Source: Paramacrobiotus metropolitanus (taxonomy: Eukaryota > Tardigrada > Eutardigrada > Parachela > Macrobiotidae). From it: a DNA stretch of 64,000 bases. Location: NCBI RefSeq assembly GCF_019649055.1, contig NW_026570304.1, positions 496,001 to 560,000 of the forward strand, read 5' to 3'. A program made the position numbers and the translations under genes. Every line of letters starts with the position of its first letter. Position 1 is the first letter of the stretch. Shown here one piece after another: positions 17,254-29,753 of the stretch. The notes under the pieces are model-generated. The model was given only the letters and a program-made list of their open reading frames with translations. It was not told the origin of the DNA and did no database searches.

Positions 17254-17430
17254 AGTGGCTATTTTGCCCCAGTGTGTGGGGGGAAAATAACTACTGGGCT
17301 ATTTTGCCCCAGTGGGGCCCGTCTAATAGCTAGTTGGCTATTTAGCCCCATACTGGGGTTTCATAGTCCTTGGCTATTTAGCCCAATTGTGGGCGCCAGG
17401 GTAGCCTTCTGGCTATTTAGCCCCATAACA
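17254..17430 (+). repeat. Degenerate tandem repeat, ~40 bp unit
   Basis: Five units carry the core ggctattt(t/a)gcccca followed by ~25 variable bases. In one frame the core reads as a repeated WLFSPI-like peptide, but nothing suggests translation. Confidence 0.8.
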
Positions 17431-19522
17431 CTTTTCGAAGGTAACGGAAAAAATGTTATAGGTTGGTACATTGCCGTGGCCGATCCTGGATTATTTCGGT
17501 ACTAGCTGACCCCGCGCGAATTGCGCGGAATAATTACTATGCGATGGACAAATCATAACGTAGTGCAAAAACTAAATTAAATTAAATTAAATTAGGGACT
17601 GCTGCATGCAGTTACCATATAGGTTTCATGGACGAAACGTTATATTCGACAATATACCAAAGTCCACAGATCTGATAATAAGCAGGTTGCGGTATCAACG
17701 AAGGGGTACGATTGACGATAGAATTAACGACGGGGTACGATTAACGAACGTTTAAACGGCATTACCCGTCGTTATTAACGAAACGAAGGGGGTATCGTTA
17801 CGTTAATAACGACGTTGAAATTCAGTAATGAACGACTGGGCTTGCATAGACCATTGAGCACGAAGACTGCATAGGCGAGACAGTCTACCCAGTGAATTTT
17901 TGCCTGGGCATTCAGTCCTGAGTTGCCCACTCGACTCGAATTATTCGAAAATCGTACCAGTCTCGACAGTTGCTCTGTTGTCAGTTAGCTTTTTGCCAGC
18001 TACTTTGAAAGCAGAATAATTTACGCTTTCATAAATGTGACAAAAAATTATTTCAAAAATCAAAACACAGTTGCACAAATACTTGTTTCAGGAGCTTATG
18101 TTCTACAGCAACTTTGTAACCATCTTTCAAGTGCAACTGCAAGTCACGCATTCTAGAATGGAAAACGACAGTTCTATAGAACGTCTGCGCGAAAACTTTA
18201 TCCTCATTTCTTTCTAACGTGTGTATACCATATAAAAAAGATCTACTTTGTTATTAATTTTTATGCTGGTAAACGAAATTATTTTGAAATTGTACAAAAT
18301 ATTGGACGGAGAATGTTTGATACCTACAGTAGTTCCTCACGTTAATATCAGGAGCAGTAAATTTTTTAGTTCATAACGCAACCTCCTATTCGAATCAACG
18401 GAACGTTAAATTAACAACGCCAAGATCGTCGTTAATTTGGCCGTTATTCGTACGGCCGTGCAAAACGCAACCTACTTAATGTCTACTCGAAAACTTGTCT
18501 GTCGCTTTAATTGACTGCAAGGAGGACCTTAAACCTGAAATGCAAAATTTTGTGCCCAAAGCGGAGAAAATTTTGCATTAGTTTCCCATCTACTAATTAA
18601 CATCCAGATCAGTTATCCAATCATTGAGAGTTAGGGACCGCATAGGAACTCAGAAATTTAGTAGAAGTCGCTCTCTTTTGCCTTTTTTTCATTCTGCGCG
18701 TTTTCAAGCTGTAGAGTAAGAAGAACAGAAGCCTTCCTTTTTTATCATTCTGCGCTTTTTCAAGGTTGAGGGTCGCTACTATCCGATAACAGTTTACCTG
18801 TACTTGGAACCCAGTTTGAGAATTACCTCAACTGGTGCCCTTTGTATCCCATTTTAACAATCGGACAGAGTAATTGCTCTATTTGCTATCGCTGCTCGTT
18901 TTTTACTATTGCTCTGACCAAAGAACACATCCACACAGCGTATATTAAAATGAACAGAAGCATTTCGTTATGTTTTCTTCCTCGCTTTTAACTCATTTTC
19001 GAAAGCGGGAACTGTTACGCGAAATTCTTACATACTTGATGCTCCGCGAGCGCCGCAGCTCGGCGTCGCCTGTGGCTCCGCCTTCCAGTATGCTATATAA
19101 CGAACTGGAAAATTCATTTGCCTTCTTTATTAACAACGCAGCGTTCCACCTTAAACAGAAGTACAATTCGCGCCGCGCCCAAGGCTCCAGTTACACCCCC
19201 GGTTCCCACACGTTTTTAAACCGAACATGATTTAGCTTGTACAGAAAGCAGGATTTGCGTAAACATGTACCACACGTTCTTTAATGATTAATCCAAGCGC
19301 TACATAACATGCAAAGCAAGCAGTTTGCTTTTCCTCGAAACAAATCCCCCGAAGTTGCCCGGTCTGCCTTTCTCGAACACCACCTTGCCTTATTTATTAA
19401 AAACGAACACGTATAGCACAAATTTGCCTTAGACCGCAGGCAGTTCTGGAAGAAAGGCAATCACGCCCGCCCGGGAGCGGCGGAAGGCACTTTACAGTAT
19501 GGTTAAGCGAAAACTAAGAAAA
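17431..19522. other. Gene-free repeat-rich stretch
   Basis: Around 17503 it contains actagctgaccccgcgcg, a motif resembling ends of dispersed repeats. At 17700-17830 there are AT-rich words built on taacgacg/cgttaata, and at 18650-18770 a repeated cattctgcg...ttttcaag. I see no supported gene. Confidence 0.5.
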
Positions 19523-20940
19523 CTAAGTAAATGACACCCCACTTGCCTTCTGGTCGTCGGGAACATCCACCTCGCAGTAATCATGGTTCATGGGGACAAA
19601 TGACGACAAGTGCGACGCGCCGACCACATACAGCGCCGTCAAGCGGATTCCGTGGTCAGTCAGGGCCACGTAGTGAATAATATCCAGCACCACGGAGAAG
19701 TTTATCCTGTCGATGCATAGGTCGCCATCGTGCAGAATAATGTGTTTGATGGACGAGCGCAGGCATTTGGGTGCCATGAGATTATATTGCAGATTATTCA
19801 AAGGGCCGCGTGCAGCGCTCGTGTCGATGACTACGTGGGCCTTAAAAGTAGGCAAGTCCAGAATAGCGTCCCATGCTGAGCACACTGCGCGCAGCTTGGT
19901 CTGTGTCATCGTGTCCAAGTAGGCGAACACCTCCAGCCACTCATCCACGCCCAGTGAAAGCAATTCATCCGTCGTCTCGCCGATATCCAAAGATTCGGAC
20001 GGCGCCTTCATCCCACGCAGGATCTTCAAAACACGACCAACCGGCGCCTTATGCAACGCCCGAACAATTTTCTGTAACAATGAACAACACCAATTCCACA
20101 AGACCGGAATAAAACAAACGGACACTAAAACCACAATGAAATGTAGATATCCGACTACAGGGAGACAGTGACGAATAAGCGTACCTGTGCCCTGTCTTCG
20201 GCCTGCCGCAGCGGAAAACAAACGTCACCGCGGAAAACAAACGTCATCGGCGATATCGACGCAGACCACCTGCCCTTTGGAAGTCCGCTGTTTATCCTGC
20301 AGCACTTGTGCTGGTGAAACCGCACGACACTCAGCGGGAAGCGGCATACTGCGCTTAACAAAGCGCCCCGGTGCAACTGGCAGCAGCTTCGTCACAAACA
20401 CCATCTCTGATCCCTTATCATCTTCCTTCGACCAGTCGTTTGGCACGGGGTGGCGAAGACGGTCCCTGGAGACAAAGTCCGTCCAGGTGACGCCGCAGTT
20501 ATCCCGTCCCTGGACGATGGCCACCGTGGCGTAATCTGGCCTCAACGATGAGTGAGCATGTGACGACGGGGATTCAGCATGTTCAGGGGCCACCAGCGCC
20601 ACGCTCCACAGTCCACTGGGATACTGACGGCGCAGCAAGTCCATGGGGATCGTCTCCCAAGCCTCGTCACTCCATAAGAAATCATATAAATTCGGAAAAA
20701 CGTCCGGAAATTCCCTGGGCTTAGATCGGAAGACTTGATTAAATGGAAAGAGCTCGCGTCGACGACCTGAGCACAGCAGCCCGATGTAAAGCCCGTTGTT
20801 CGAGGAAGGCGCGGTTAAAGGGGATGAGTTCGCGACGACGGTTGGGGCACAGCAGATCGATGTAGAGCCCGTTCTCCGCCACGTCCATTACGCGGCCGTG
20901 CAGGAGGACATTGGTCGCCCACTACGTTAATGTAGTTCAA
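19523..20940 (-). pseudogene. F-box family pseudogene (copy 2)
   Basis: The N-terminal exon (~20930-20185) encodes the SH3/Tudor-like module (GRVMDVAENGLYIDLLC) and the second module (MDLLRRQYP...PVPNDWSKED). The F-box exon (20071-19523) encodes WLEVFAYLDTMTQTKLRAVCSAWD and downstream LRR-like sequence. The intron 20072-20184 is GT-AG and in phase. Two defects are visible. Part of the first module is duplicated out of frame near 20750-20870 (RRRELIPF, then RRRELFPF). The F-box exon also stops at TGVSF-like sequence where copy 4 continues ~270 residues. The 3' truncation ends at 19523. Confidence 0.82.
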
Positions 20941-21614
20941 ACGTTCCGCAAACATGGCTGACAGCACTGATTTTTGATCGCAGCCTACAAGCAAAGCGAA
21001 ACAATGCGCTGGAAGGCACTTTACGGTTTACAGTATCCACGCGCAACGATTTTCAGCAAAGAATTTCCATACTCGTACCTGTTTGTGAGGGTGCTACAAT
21101 GCACAGCAAGGATGGTACAGACTATACTGCAATCTCGATGATTCACAAATCGGAACTAAATATCTGTCAAGGATCCACTGTGAACGTGTGTAAGAGCAAA
21201 TTAATCAGAAATTAGGAAAGAGAAGCCCAAGTGAATTTCAACTAAAACGCCATATTTTCTACCGCTTGCACGCTGCAGTGACCAAAGCCCACTGTCCCCG
21301 GCCGATGTAGTCGCCAAAACCGGTCGGCTCACCTGGTCCAATCCGACGTTCAGCCACTTTTGCAGTCCATTGTACGCCACCTCATTGGCACCCTATCATT
21401 TTGGCTTTTTTTCATTCAGCTTTCTTTCTTATTTCGGAATTTAATTATCTCACGGTGAATCTGTGCTAGAGACTCATCATTTTGATTAATTTGCGCACCA
21501 TCAAGTGTGCTTACTTACGATAACTGAATTACTTTCCTGACTGCCCGCTGTGCCATTCAATAGTTACTCGTACAGAACTTACAGTTCTCTGACTATCAGT
21601 TTCTAGCCGTTGTA
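20941..21614. promoter_or_regulatory. Intergenic region between divergent F-box copy 2 and Kelch copy C
   Basis: The two genes diverge here, so it likely held both promoters. A phrase near 21010 (ggaaggcactttacggttt) is also found at 19480 (ggaaggcactttacagta). No core promoter motif is clear. Confidence 0.4.
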
Positions 21615-24597
21615 ATGTATCCCTCCGTACTTTCCCTCTACAAGTCTAAGCCGAGCAGTTCTGCAGATCACCAACCTCCTCAAGATTGCCCCACTAACAG
21701 TGTGGAGTTCCTGCGTGGAATGCGTGATCTGCAAGCAACGGGCACCTTCTGCGATGTTGTCCTGAAAGGCAGTGACGCGTCTTCGCAGGGGATTCCTTGT
21801 CATCGCAGCGTGCTTTGCGTGCAGAGTCCCTATTTTCGCGCTGCCTTCACGCACAACTGGAAAGAATCCTCTGCACCAGTTTTCCGGCTGGCAAACATCG
21901 ACAACAGCACCTTGAAGGAGTAAGTCTCGTGACAGCGTAGCACAGTGGTAATTCAGCAAACCTACGTTTGCGATCAGTTGTAGCGCTCCGGCGAATGTAC
22001 AACCTGGCAGTGCTAATCATAAATGTTAAAATCTGCATGTTAACCGAAGAGCTGGAGATTTCACTTTTGCTCTTTCGCTGTTGCATGAATCAGCGTCACT
22101 GATAATTGTTTGTGAGTTTATGCAGCTGTGTTGTTATCAGCAATCCTTCAGTGATCAGACTTGGTTCCCTGCAGACTGGTGACGTATGCCTACACGATGC
22201 ATCTGCGCTTGAGCGATGACACCGTCGTGCCCGTCTTGATAGCGGCGCAGTTCCTGCAGATGACTCCGGTGGCCAGAATGTGCTGGAAGTACGTGAAGCA
22301 GCGCCTGTGTCTGTCCAGCTGTCTGGACGTCCACGATCTGGCTTCGCAGCATAACAACCCTCGTCTGGCCAGCGCAGCTCTGCAGTTGATCCATCTGCAC
22401 TTTCTCAGCTTGGCCCAAAGCCTGGAATTTTTGCGGATGGACGCCCAACAGGTACTCAGTTTACTTCTTTGATAAATGCATTTGAGACATTTCGTGCGCT
22501 ATATTTGAAAACAGAGTAACTGTACAACTGGAGGCAGGATTTAAAGCTCTAACTTCAGATGAAATTTAGCATTCCAAAATCAAACTGGACTTCGAATACT
22601 TTGAAGGTTTCCAAAATAAAAGAATTTGTTTTCTCAGCAATTAGCCTTTTAAAATTATAAATGAAGAAACCATATAAAATGCGGATTCTATCAAATAACT
22701 CCCTGTACTATAAAAATTAATAACTGTTTTTAGACCAAAATTTCGTTTTCTTTGGATTTCGACTTCGAATTATTTGATAATTGTTGTTGGAAGTTCAGCC
22801 TTACTCAAGACTGTAACTATCTGAAAATAATCAAAATATTTAATGATGACTACACCCTACATACATATCACAATCGCCATGCGCTTAGTGAATTCATTTG
22901 CAGTTGACGTCGCTGATCGCATCGAATGCAGTGGAGGTGTTTAGTGAGGACCAAGTGTGGGAGGCGGTGATGCGTTGGTTGGACCACGACCGTGCCGTAC
23001 GAATGGCGCACATGGCCGCCGTCCTGCAGAATGTCCGCGCTGCATTCCTCAGCGACCAGTATCGGGAGGAATGGCAGTCCGCAATGGCCGCCTATGGACT
23101 GGCTCTCGGGGAAGCGCAGAGCACTGCACCACGACATTCATACGGTAAGGACCTTGCAGCCGCTTTAATAACGCTGTACCATTCAAATTCATTGCAAAAT
23201 ACTTCATGAGCCAGTTGTGCCGTGGAATATGTGGGTCTTGTATTCGCATTCCACTTCGTTTTATTGCACTGCTGGTTTCAGATGCGCAGGACGTGATCCT
23301 CTGCGTGGGCGGTTGCGAGCATGACAGCGCCGACTTCACAGCTCCCGTTACAAGCTCCGTGTACGCCTTCAGTCCATCGATCCCGGCCGTGTGGCGCCTG
23401 AAGGATCTTCCCACTGACGGCGAAGGGTGCCGCAGCGTGTTGCTGGACGCCGCTTCGATTCTCGTTTCCCACCATCACGGCATGCACATCATCCGGCGGG
23501 GCAGCCGCTACGTGAGCCTCCGTGACGAGTGGCGCGTGGTGGAACCGACGCCGCGCCGGGGGGCGACGCTTGCCTCGCTTAATGGTAGCATTTTTACGTC
23601 GCCGGTTGCTATGATGACGGCCCACTGACGTCTTTGGAAGTCTTCCATCCGCAAAGCAATACCTGGAGCGATGCTGCTCCGCTGCCCATTGGCCTGTACG
23701 GCTTTGCCATGGTGGCATGTGACGGTCGACTGTTTGTGTTCGGCGGAGAAGGCGACGACAATTCTTGGCAATGTGTCTTTTCCTACGATCCTGATTCAGA
23801 TAAATGGACCCCGCTGGATAACATGCCGCTCGGACGCGCATACTTTACTGCCTGCGTGGGTCCAGGCGGGTTGATTTTCGTTTTCGGTATGCGTGTTATC
23901 ATTTACAAAAGACAGCATGGCATGGTGAAAATCGTTCAGTTTTCGAGGTAGTTCTTCTGATGTACCGTGTAGGTGGAGAAGAGGATGCGAAGGAGCTTGT
24001 GCGCGTGGAGGCGTATGACCCTGCCACCGGCCACTGGGTTAGAAAAGGTGGGTGCTAGTTCGTTCTTCGTTGCAGTTTAGATTCTGTATTAAACGGCGCT
24101 TTCGAAAATTATCCGTTGTTATGTATAAATAGTAAACAACTTTTCCTTACGAAATTCATTTCAACTCGTAAATAGTACGGAATACGGATCGCTAACATAT
24201 GTTCATATAAAAATTGAACTGAAATTTGTAAACTCGAGTGGGGAAGCATAACTTACGCGATCGGCCTTAACTCAAGTAGCGCGTCCTAATGGACTGTGAC
24301 AAAATTTATGAAATCATGTACGCAAAGTGACCGAAGTAAGGGAAACCTCGATCGTATTGGCATTATCGTTATGTGATTGCAGCGGATCTGGTCAGGGAGC
24401 GCATTAGCCCCGGATGCGCTTACCTGGATGGGAAGTTGTACGCCATTGGAAGTGATCGATGGCCGGAAAATGGTTATTCCACCATTGAGGTCTACGATCA
24501 CGAGACGGACAGCTGGACGCTGCTTCTACAGAATTGCCGACTCCCGGACTTCTCCTTTGATTGCGTGGTCATGAAGATGAAAATGAAATACCGCTGA
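21615..24597 (+). CDS. BTB-BACK-Kelch protein (copy C), six exons, one frameshift
   Basis: Exons are 21615-21919, 22175-22451, 22904-23144, 23282-23886, 23973-24047 and 24383-24597. All junctions are GT-AG and phase-consistent. Exons 1-2 encode the BTB domain (GTFCDVVLKG, PCHRSVLCVQSPYFRAAF, LKELVTYAYT), exon 3 the BACK domain (DQVWEAVMRWLDHD), and exons 4-6 the Kelch blades (VILCVGGCE, LEVFHPQSNTW, VFGGEGDD, YDPATGHWVRK). Such proteins dimerise and bring substrates to cullin-3 ubiquitin ligases. In exon 4, at a T5 run near 23590-23595, the frame shifts: upstream reads to TGA at 23626, while the expected YVAGCYDDGPLTSLEV lies in another frame. This is either a single inactivating indel or an assembly error. 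Confidence 0.88.
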
Positions 24598-25258
24598 GTC
24601 GTGCTCCGGGATGCAACTAACGAAAGCGTGGCGTTTAATTTATTCTCATGTTGCATTTCGGTTTGTTCGCTTTCTTTGGAGAGTTTTCAGATCCCCTTTC
24701 TGTCGTTTCTGATGCCTTTTTTTACCTTTATTCTTATTTTGTGAGCTTACTGTCGGATTTTCGATGTGAACGACGAATTCGTATTAGTTTTCTTCGGGAT
24801 GATCTCCTGTAGACAGGAATCGTTTTCTTACGACATGCTTTATGGTTTAAAATTACGGTACGTTTAACCGGATTTTGTGCGATGTGTAACTGAAACATGT
24901 CAAAAGGAGAAGATATAAGATCGTAACGATCAACGACAGAATAATATGCTTTGCTGTAAGTGGTAGTCATATCTCACAAGCGCTCATCTATTAGTTATCA
25001 GTGCATCGCTGATCTTTGTTAAAATCAAACGGTCCAGAAAGAGCGAAACTGATATCGATATCCCACAATAAACAAAACAGCTAAAAATCAAGAGCAGGTC
25101 ATCCATGTTCGATTGCACCCAAACGTACCAAGAGCACTGGCAGTATCGCCGGGCTGTATTTCTGAACTTCTTTTTTTCGGTGTTTTTTCTTCTTGGTGTT
25201 CTTAGTATTGAGTACGTACAAATTTTGTATTGAACTGTTTATGTGGCTTAGAAAAGGA
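24598..25258. other. Intergenic, no gene seen
   Basis: This is the 3' flank of Kelch copy C. T-rich sequence is prominent at ~24710-24740. No motif or coding frame is supported. Confidence 0.5.
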
Positions 25259-25316
25259 ACAACGTGTGTGTGAGTGGATGCTTATGATCATGCCACCGAT
25301 CAGTTGGTGAGGAAAG
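25259..25316 (+). pseudogene. Relic of Kelch exon 5 (copy D)
   Basis: A 49-base stretch ending gtgaggaaag aligns without gaps to the end of exon 5 of copy C and is followed by a donor-like gtacgt. In the Kelch frame it reads V-stop-VDAYDHATDQLVRK, with TGA where copy C has CGC. It is the only trace of a further Kelch copy and directly abuts F-box copy 3 sequence. Confidence 0.75.
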
Positions 25317-25364
25317 GTACGTCACCCATACCATACATGTAGAGTGTAGTCGGATCGCGGATAC

Positions 25365-26230
25365 TGTTTGTGTCGCTCGAACGCCTCCGCCTATAATAAG
25401 CAGAATCAATAACTTACAGTTCAGTTATGTACCTCTAAAATAAAAGTTCTTGAACTGCAATTGCTAACAGGGACTTACTACATCGTCATCCCCCAAAGGC
25501 AGGATCTGGAGGCGTCGCAGACAGTGCATCTCGACGACTGTGAATCTTGACAAACTGCATCTCGAGCTCCAGTTCGATTTCGCGGATCAGCAGCGAAGAA
25601 ACAGACGGCTTCGTCCAGTACCCGGTAGGCAAACTGCATGCCATCATGACGAAATTGTCCGATGTTAGGGATACGCGCTGGGGTGGATTTCCCAACGGAT
25701 CGCGAATCTGTTCGTAGGGAAGCAGTTCGCGACCACAATTTCCGTCCTCCATCAACGCCACTTAACAGAAATCCAGCTCCATGAACGATGAAATCAGCGT
25801 TTTCGCGGGATACCATTTCCACAGGAGATCCTTGGCGTCGTGTAGCAGCACCTCGACTTCCACATCGTCGACTCCCGTGCTCGCGCTGCTGGATCAGTCC
25901 ACAGAGCAGTAGATCTTCCCGTATTCCACCAGCACCGCCGGCTGTGTCGTTTTCCCAAAATTGACGATCAGGCGCGGCGGAGTATTGTCGTTCTCTGGCT
26001 TCTCTTCCAGGCCGAAAACGTGGCCGTGCGGTAGCACATGGTCCACCTCCACATCTACTGCGTTCCATGCGTACCGCCGTACACCTATCGTCCACGTTTT
26101 TCGTACAAGTCCTGAAAGCGGTTATCGGTCTAGAACTGTCCGGCTTTTGATCCTTGCAGTTGATACGGCTAAAAATCTTAAAAAGTTTTGATCCTTAGGT
26201 TAGTTAAAGCTCTGCATGTTACTAGCGCAA
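25365..26230 (-). pseudogene. F-box family pseudogene (copy 3), N-terminal modules only
   Basis: The first SH3/Tudor-like module reads WNAVDVEVDHVLPHGHVFGL...LVEYGKIYC. After a TGA, the second module reads VEVLLHDAKDLLWKWYPAK, and after a TAA (TCA in copy 1) MEDGNCGRELLPYEQIRDPLGNP. It aligns with copy 5 (MEVLLRPQPQSPWTW...). A GT donor follows PAFGG at ~25483. There is no F-box exon downstream. Two in-frame stops make it non-coding, although the intervening frames are well preserved. Confidence 0.8.
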
Positions 26231-26736
26231 GAGTTCGGTGGTTTTATCGCAGCAATTATGCGTGTGAAACGAAGAAATGAACACATGTTATACAAACTGC
26301 AGCTTGTATTGTACATCGTACCACGCGTGCAAGTACGGTCAGGTTTCTTTTGCTTTCACGCTTTTTTTTCGTTGCTGTGAAGGCAAGAAATGATTTTTGG
26401 ATTTGAATAATTTGTATAAATTTGCGTACAAACCGTCGGTGCGCGCGACATCCAGATAGGAAGTTATGGTGAAAAACAATTCCGACAATTACAACGGAAA
26501 CGTTTATTTTTCAACAGCAACTGCACCCACCACCAAATGGAAACATGTCACCGGACAATTCGTAATTTCGCTGGTTGTTATCAGAATGTTTTCATAAAAG
26601 AAAGAACTGAAGTAGGAATTTGCAGAACGCCAAAGACCAGCGATGCCGCAACGTCCACAACCAACACAAAAAATGCGCTACAAGATAGTGACTGCACTGC
26701 ATGACATCGCTTCTGAAGAAGCTTAATCTGAATAAA
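26231..26736. other. Intergenic, no gene seen
   Basis: It separates F-box copies 3 and 4. I see no repeats or coding frames I can support. Confidence 0.5.
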
Positions 26737-28707
26737 CTAATCCGAGTCATCCGACCACTCACAGGAGCCTTCAAGGTCACCCAGGTTCATCAGAACGCTC
26801 AAGGCAATGCGAGACAGTTGCTCCCAGCGCAGATCCTTCAGTCCATCCGCGCACCACATCTTCCCGCGGTAATGCACAGACGAAACCGGATCCGCGGTCT
26901 GGGTCCGCATAACAGCTACCAAACATAATGCGCTTGAATCAATCAGTAATGATTTACGGTTAATTCTTTTCTGGTAACATTCATGAGATTCGCTTACTTT
27001 ACAAACTGCCATGCGCAGCAGCTCTTGGCTCTCGTCCACCGCGATCGCCGTCAACCACTCCGACAGAGCCCGCATCTCCTCGTCGTTGGGAGCCGGTAGC
27101 GCCATCTCCATCGCATTCCACACCGTCAGCGCCAGATCCCCGTTCACTGGCAGACGCGTCTTAACAATACCGAAGTGCAACTGCGGACCAGCGTTCGCAG
27201 AACCGTCCCAAGAAGGCAGTAGACCATCCATACAATAGCGCAAAGACAACCGGCAGCGTACCAGATAAATGGCAGTACACGGCAGATCGCGACACGATGC
27301 GATGAGGGCATCGAGGAGGCCCGGGAATGACACCCCAGGTGCATTCAGGTCGTCGGGAACGTGCACATCGCAGTAATCATGGTTCATGGAGACATATGAC
27401 CACAAGTGCGTCGCGCCGACAACAAACAGCGCCGTCAAGCGGATTCCGTGGTCAGTCCGCGCCATGTAGTGAATAATATCAAGCACCATGGAGAAGTTTA
27501 TCCTGTCGATGCATTGGTCGCGATCGTGCAAAATAGCGTGTTTGATGGACGAGCGCAGGCATTTGAAAAGGGGTGCCATGAGAATATATTGCAGATTATT
27601 CGAAGGGCCGCGTGCAGCGCTCGTGTCGATGATTATGTGGGCCGTCAACGTAGGCAAGTCCAGATCAGCGTCCCATGCTGAACACACCGCGCGCAGCTTG
27701 GTCTGGGTCATCGTGTCCAAGTGAGCGAACACTTCCAGCCACTCATACACGCCCAGTGAAAGCGATTCATCCGTCGTCTCGCAGATATCCAAAGATTCGG
27801 CCGGCGCCTTCATCCCACGCAGGATCTTCGGAACACGACCAACCAGCGCCTTATGAAACGCCCGAGCAATTTTTGTAACAATGAACAGCACCAATTCCAC
27901 AAACCGGACACTGGAAATGTAGATATCCGACTACAGGAGACAGAGACGAATTAGCGTACCTGTGCCCTGTCTTCGGGCTGCCGCAGCGGAAAACAAACGT
28001 CACCGTTCAGCTCCACAATGAAATGCACCTGCTTATCTGCGACTTCGGCGCAGACAACCTCCCCTTTGGAAGACCGCTGTTTAGCCTGCAGCTCCTTGAT
28101 CTCCTGCAGCACTTGTTCTGCTGACGCCGCACGACACTCGGTGGGCAGCGGCATACTGTGCTTAACAAAGCGCCCCGGTGCAACTGGCAGCAGCTTCGTC
28201 ACAAAAAGCATCTCTGGTCCCTCATTATCTTCCTTCGACCAGTCGTTTGGCAGGGGTGCGAAGACGGTTCTTGGGGACAAAGTCCGTCCAGGTGGCGCCG
28301 CGGTCGTCCCGTCCCTGGACGATAGCCACCGTTGCGTAATCCGGCCTAAACCCCGAGTTTGAATGAGACGACGGATTCAGCACAGTCCCGGGCCACCAGA
28401 TCCACGCTCCACCGGGATACTGACGGCGCAGCACGTCCATGGGGATCGCCTCCCATGCCTCCTCACTCCAGAAGAAATCGTGTAAAGCGCCCGTGAATTC
28501 CTTGAGTTTAGATCGGAAGACATGGCTGAATGGAAAGAGCTCGCGTCGACGACCGGAGCCCAGCAAATCGATGTAGAGCCCGTTGTTCGCCACGTCCACC
28601 ACGCGGCCGTGCAGCAGGACGTTACCGTCGCCCACTACGTTGATGTCACCGGTCCGTGCCACAAACATGGCTGCCGATGAGACTCCGCGCAAAGTCTGCC
28701 TAGGCAC
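26737..28707 (-). pseudogene. F-box family member (copy 4), full length but with two indels
   Basis: The N-terminal exon (28707-27960) has module 1 (GRVVDVANNGLYIDLLG, RRRELFPF) and module 2 (MDVLRRQYPGGAWIWWPG). Near 28252 one base is missing against copy 2, so ..LRTP loses frame before PNDWSKED. The second exon (open from 27900 to 26737) carries the F-box (WLEVFAHLDTMTQTKLRAVCSAWD) and ~330 residues of LRR-like sequence ending in an acidic tail (CEWSDDSD). Copy 2's acceptor ttacag|aaaa reads ttacaaaaa here, so the AG is lost. A further possible intron lies at ~26912-26992. F-box proteins recruit targets to SCF ubiquitin ligases; whether this one is expressed is uncertain. Confidence 0.78.
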
Positions 28708-29753
28708 AAAGATGCAGTTTAATGCAGGCGCTACAATGAAGCAGGCAGATACATTTTAGTTTTCTAACGTACTGATCCACAGGATATTGTAGAAATGTAC
28801 TACATCCACGATTACTGCAGACGGTTATGGCGCATACTGAATAGGAAAAGAGACAACAGCTCGTTTTAGAGTGGCAAAACAGAAGCATATCTACAACAGC
28901 ATTACGAGACAGCATTGAGAACTGCATTCAGTGGACAACGAGCACGCCAGCAGTGCAACAATTTAGCACAGTGCTTGCCCGATATTATCCACGCATCAGT
29001 AATCTTACCTCAGAAACCGGGAAATCTGGAAGCAGGAGATATACTGATAAACCTTCAGATCGCGAGATATTTGTTGTCTTTGGCCTTTGATGACAGTGGG
29101 TAGGTCGGATTCCTCGATTGACTCGCAGCAACAGTGATGTTCGCTACCAAAAGTGAATAATACACTATTACCGTAGAAAGTAAAGTTTTACCTTGTAGCG
29201 GATGTACTTGTATCAAAAGCCGCCCCAAAACTCAGCTACGCCAGGCGGGTAGCATGATGATGAGATGACGAGAGCTAGTAAGATGAGGTGATTTACACCA
29301 CTACGAACCCGAACAAGCGTATCAGCAACCGACTAACCGAGGGGCGGAGCCAGAATTACAGAGTGCGAGTGCGTGTGAGTTTAAACAGGAAACGTGCAAG
29401 TTGCGCTAAGATTCACGTTATTCGCTGACTTAGTACCTCAGTACAGCCAATCCCCATTGCCAAAGACTATCATTGGCAGATACATTGGTTTACGTCACAT
29501 TCCACCCACTGCTTATTGCAGTACCGCCAGTACGTACATGATAAAAAGTGTACTTAAGTAAAAGTAAGTAAGTAAAGGTATAAGTAGTGCGGCACTGTAG
29601 CCAGAGGAAAGTAAAGCCGACTGCGTTCAGCCAGTAGCCAGCAGTCCGCATGCAGCAGCAAGCTGTGTGAGTGAGCTGTGAACGCGGTCGTACAACGTAC
29701 GCGTGGCTGCACAGCTGAAACTTTCTCCGAGTGCAGGGTGTCAATACAGTGCT
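28708..29753. other. Intergenic, no gene seen
   Basis: This is the upstream region of F-box copy 4. Mild repeats of aagtaagta occur at ~29555-29585. Nothing coding is supported. Confidence 0.5.

Noticed and set aside
17065-17505. Plus-strand frame with repeated WLFSPI peptides as a gene
   Set aside because: The peptide repetition is a by-product of the DNA tandem repeat; unit lengths and frames are imperfect and upstream sequence is F-box pseudogene.
27930-27960. A 29-nt intron in F-box copy 4 (and 30 nt in copy 2)
   Set aside because: The short GT...AG would keep phase in copy 4, but it is below plausible intron size and in copy 2 runs into a stop. The longer intron of copy 2 (20072-20184) is better supported.
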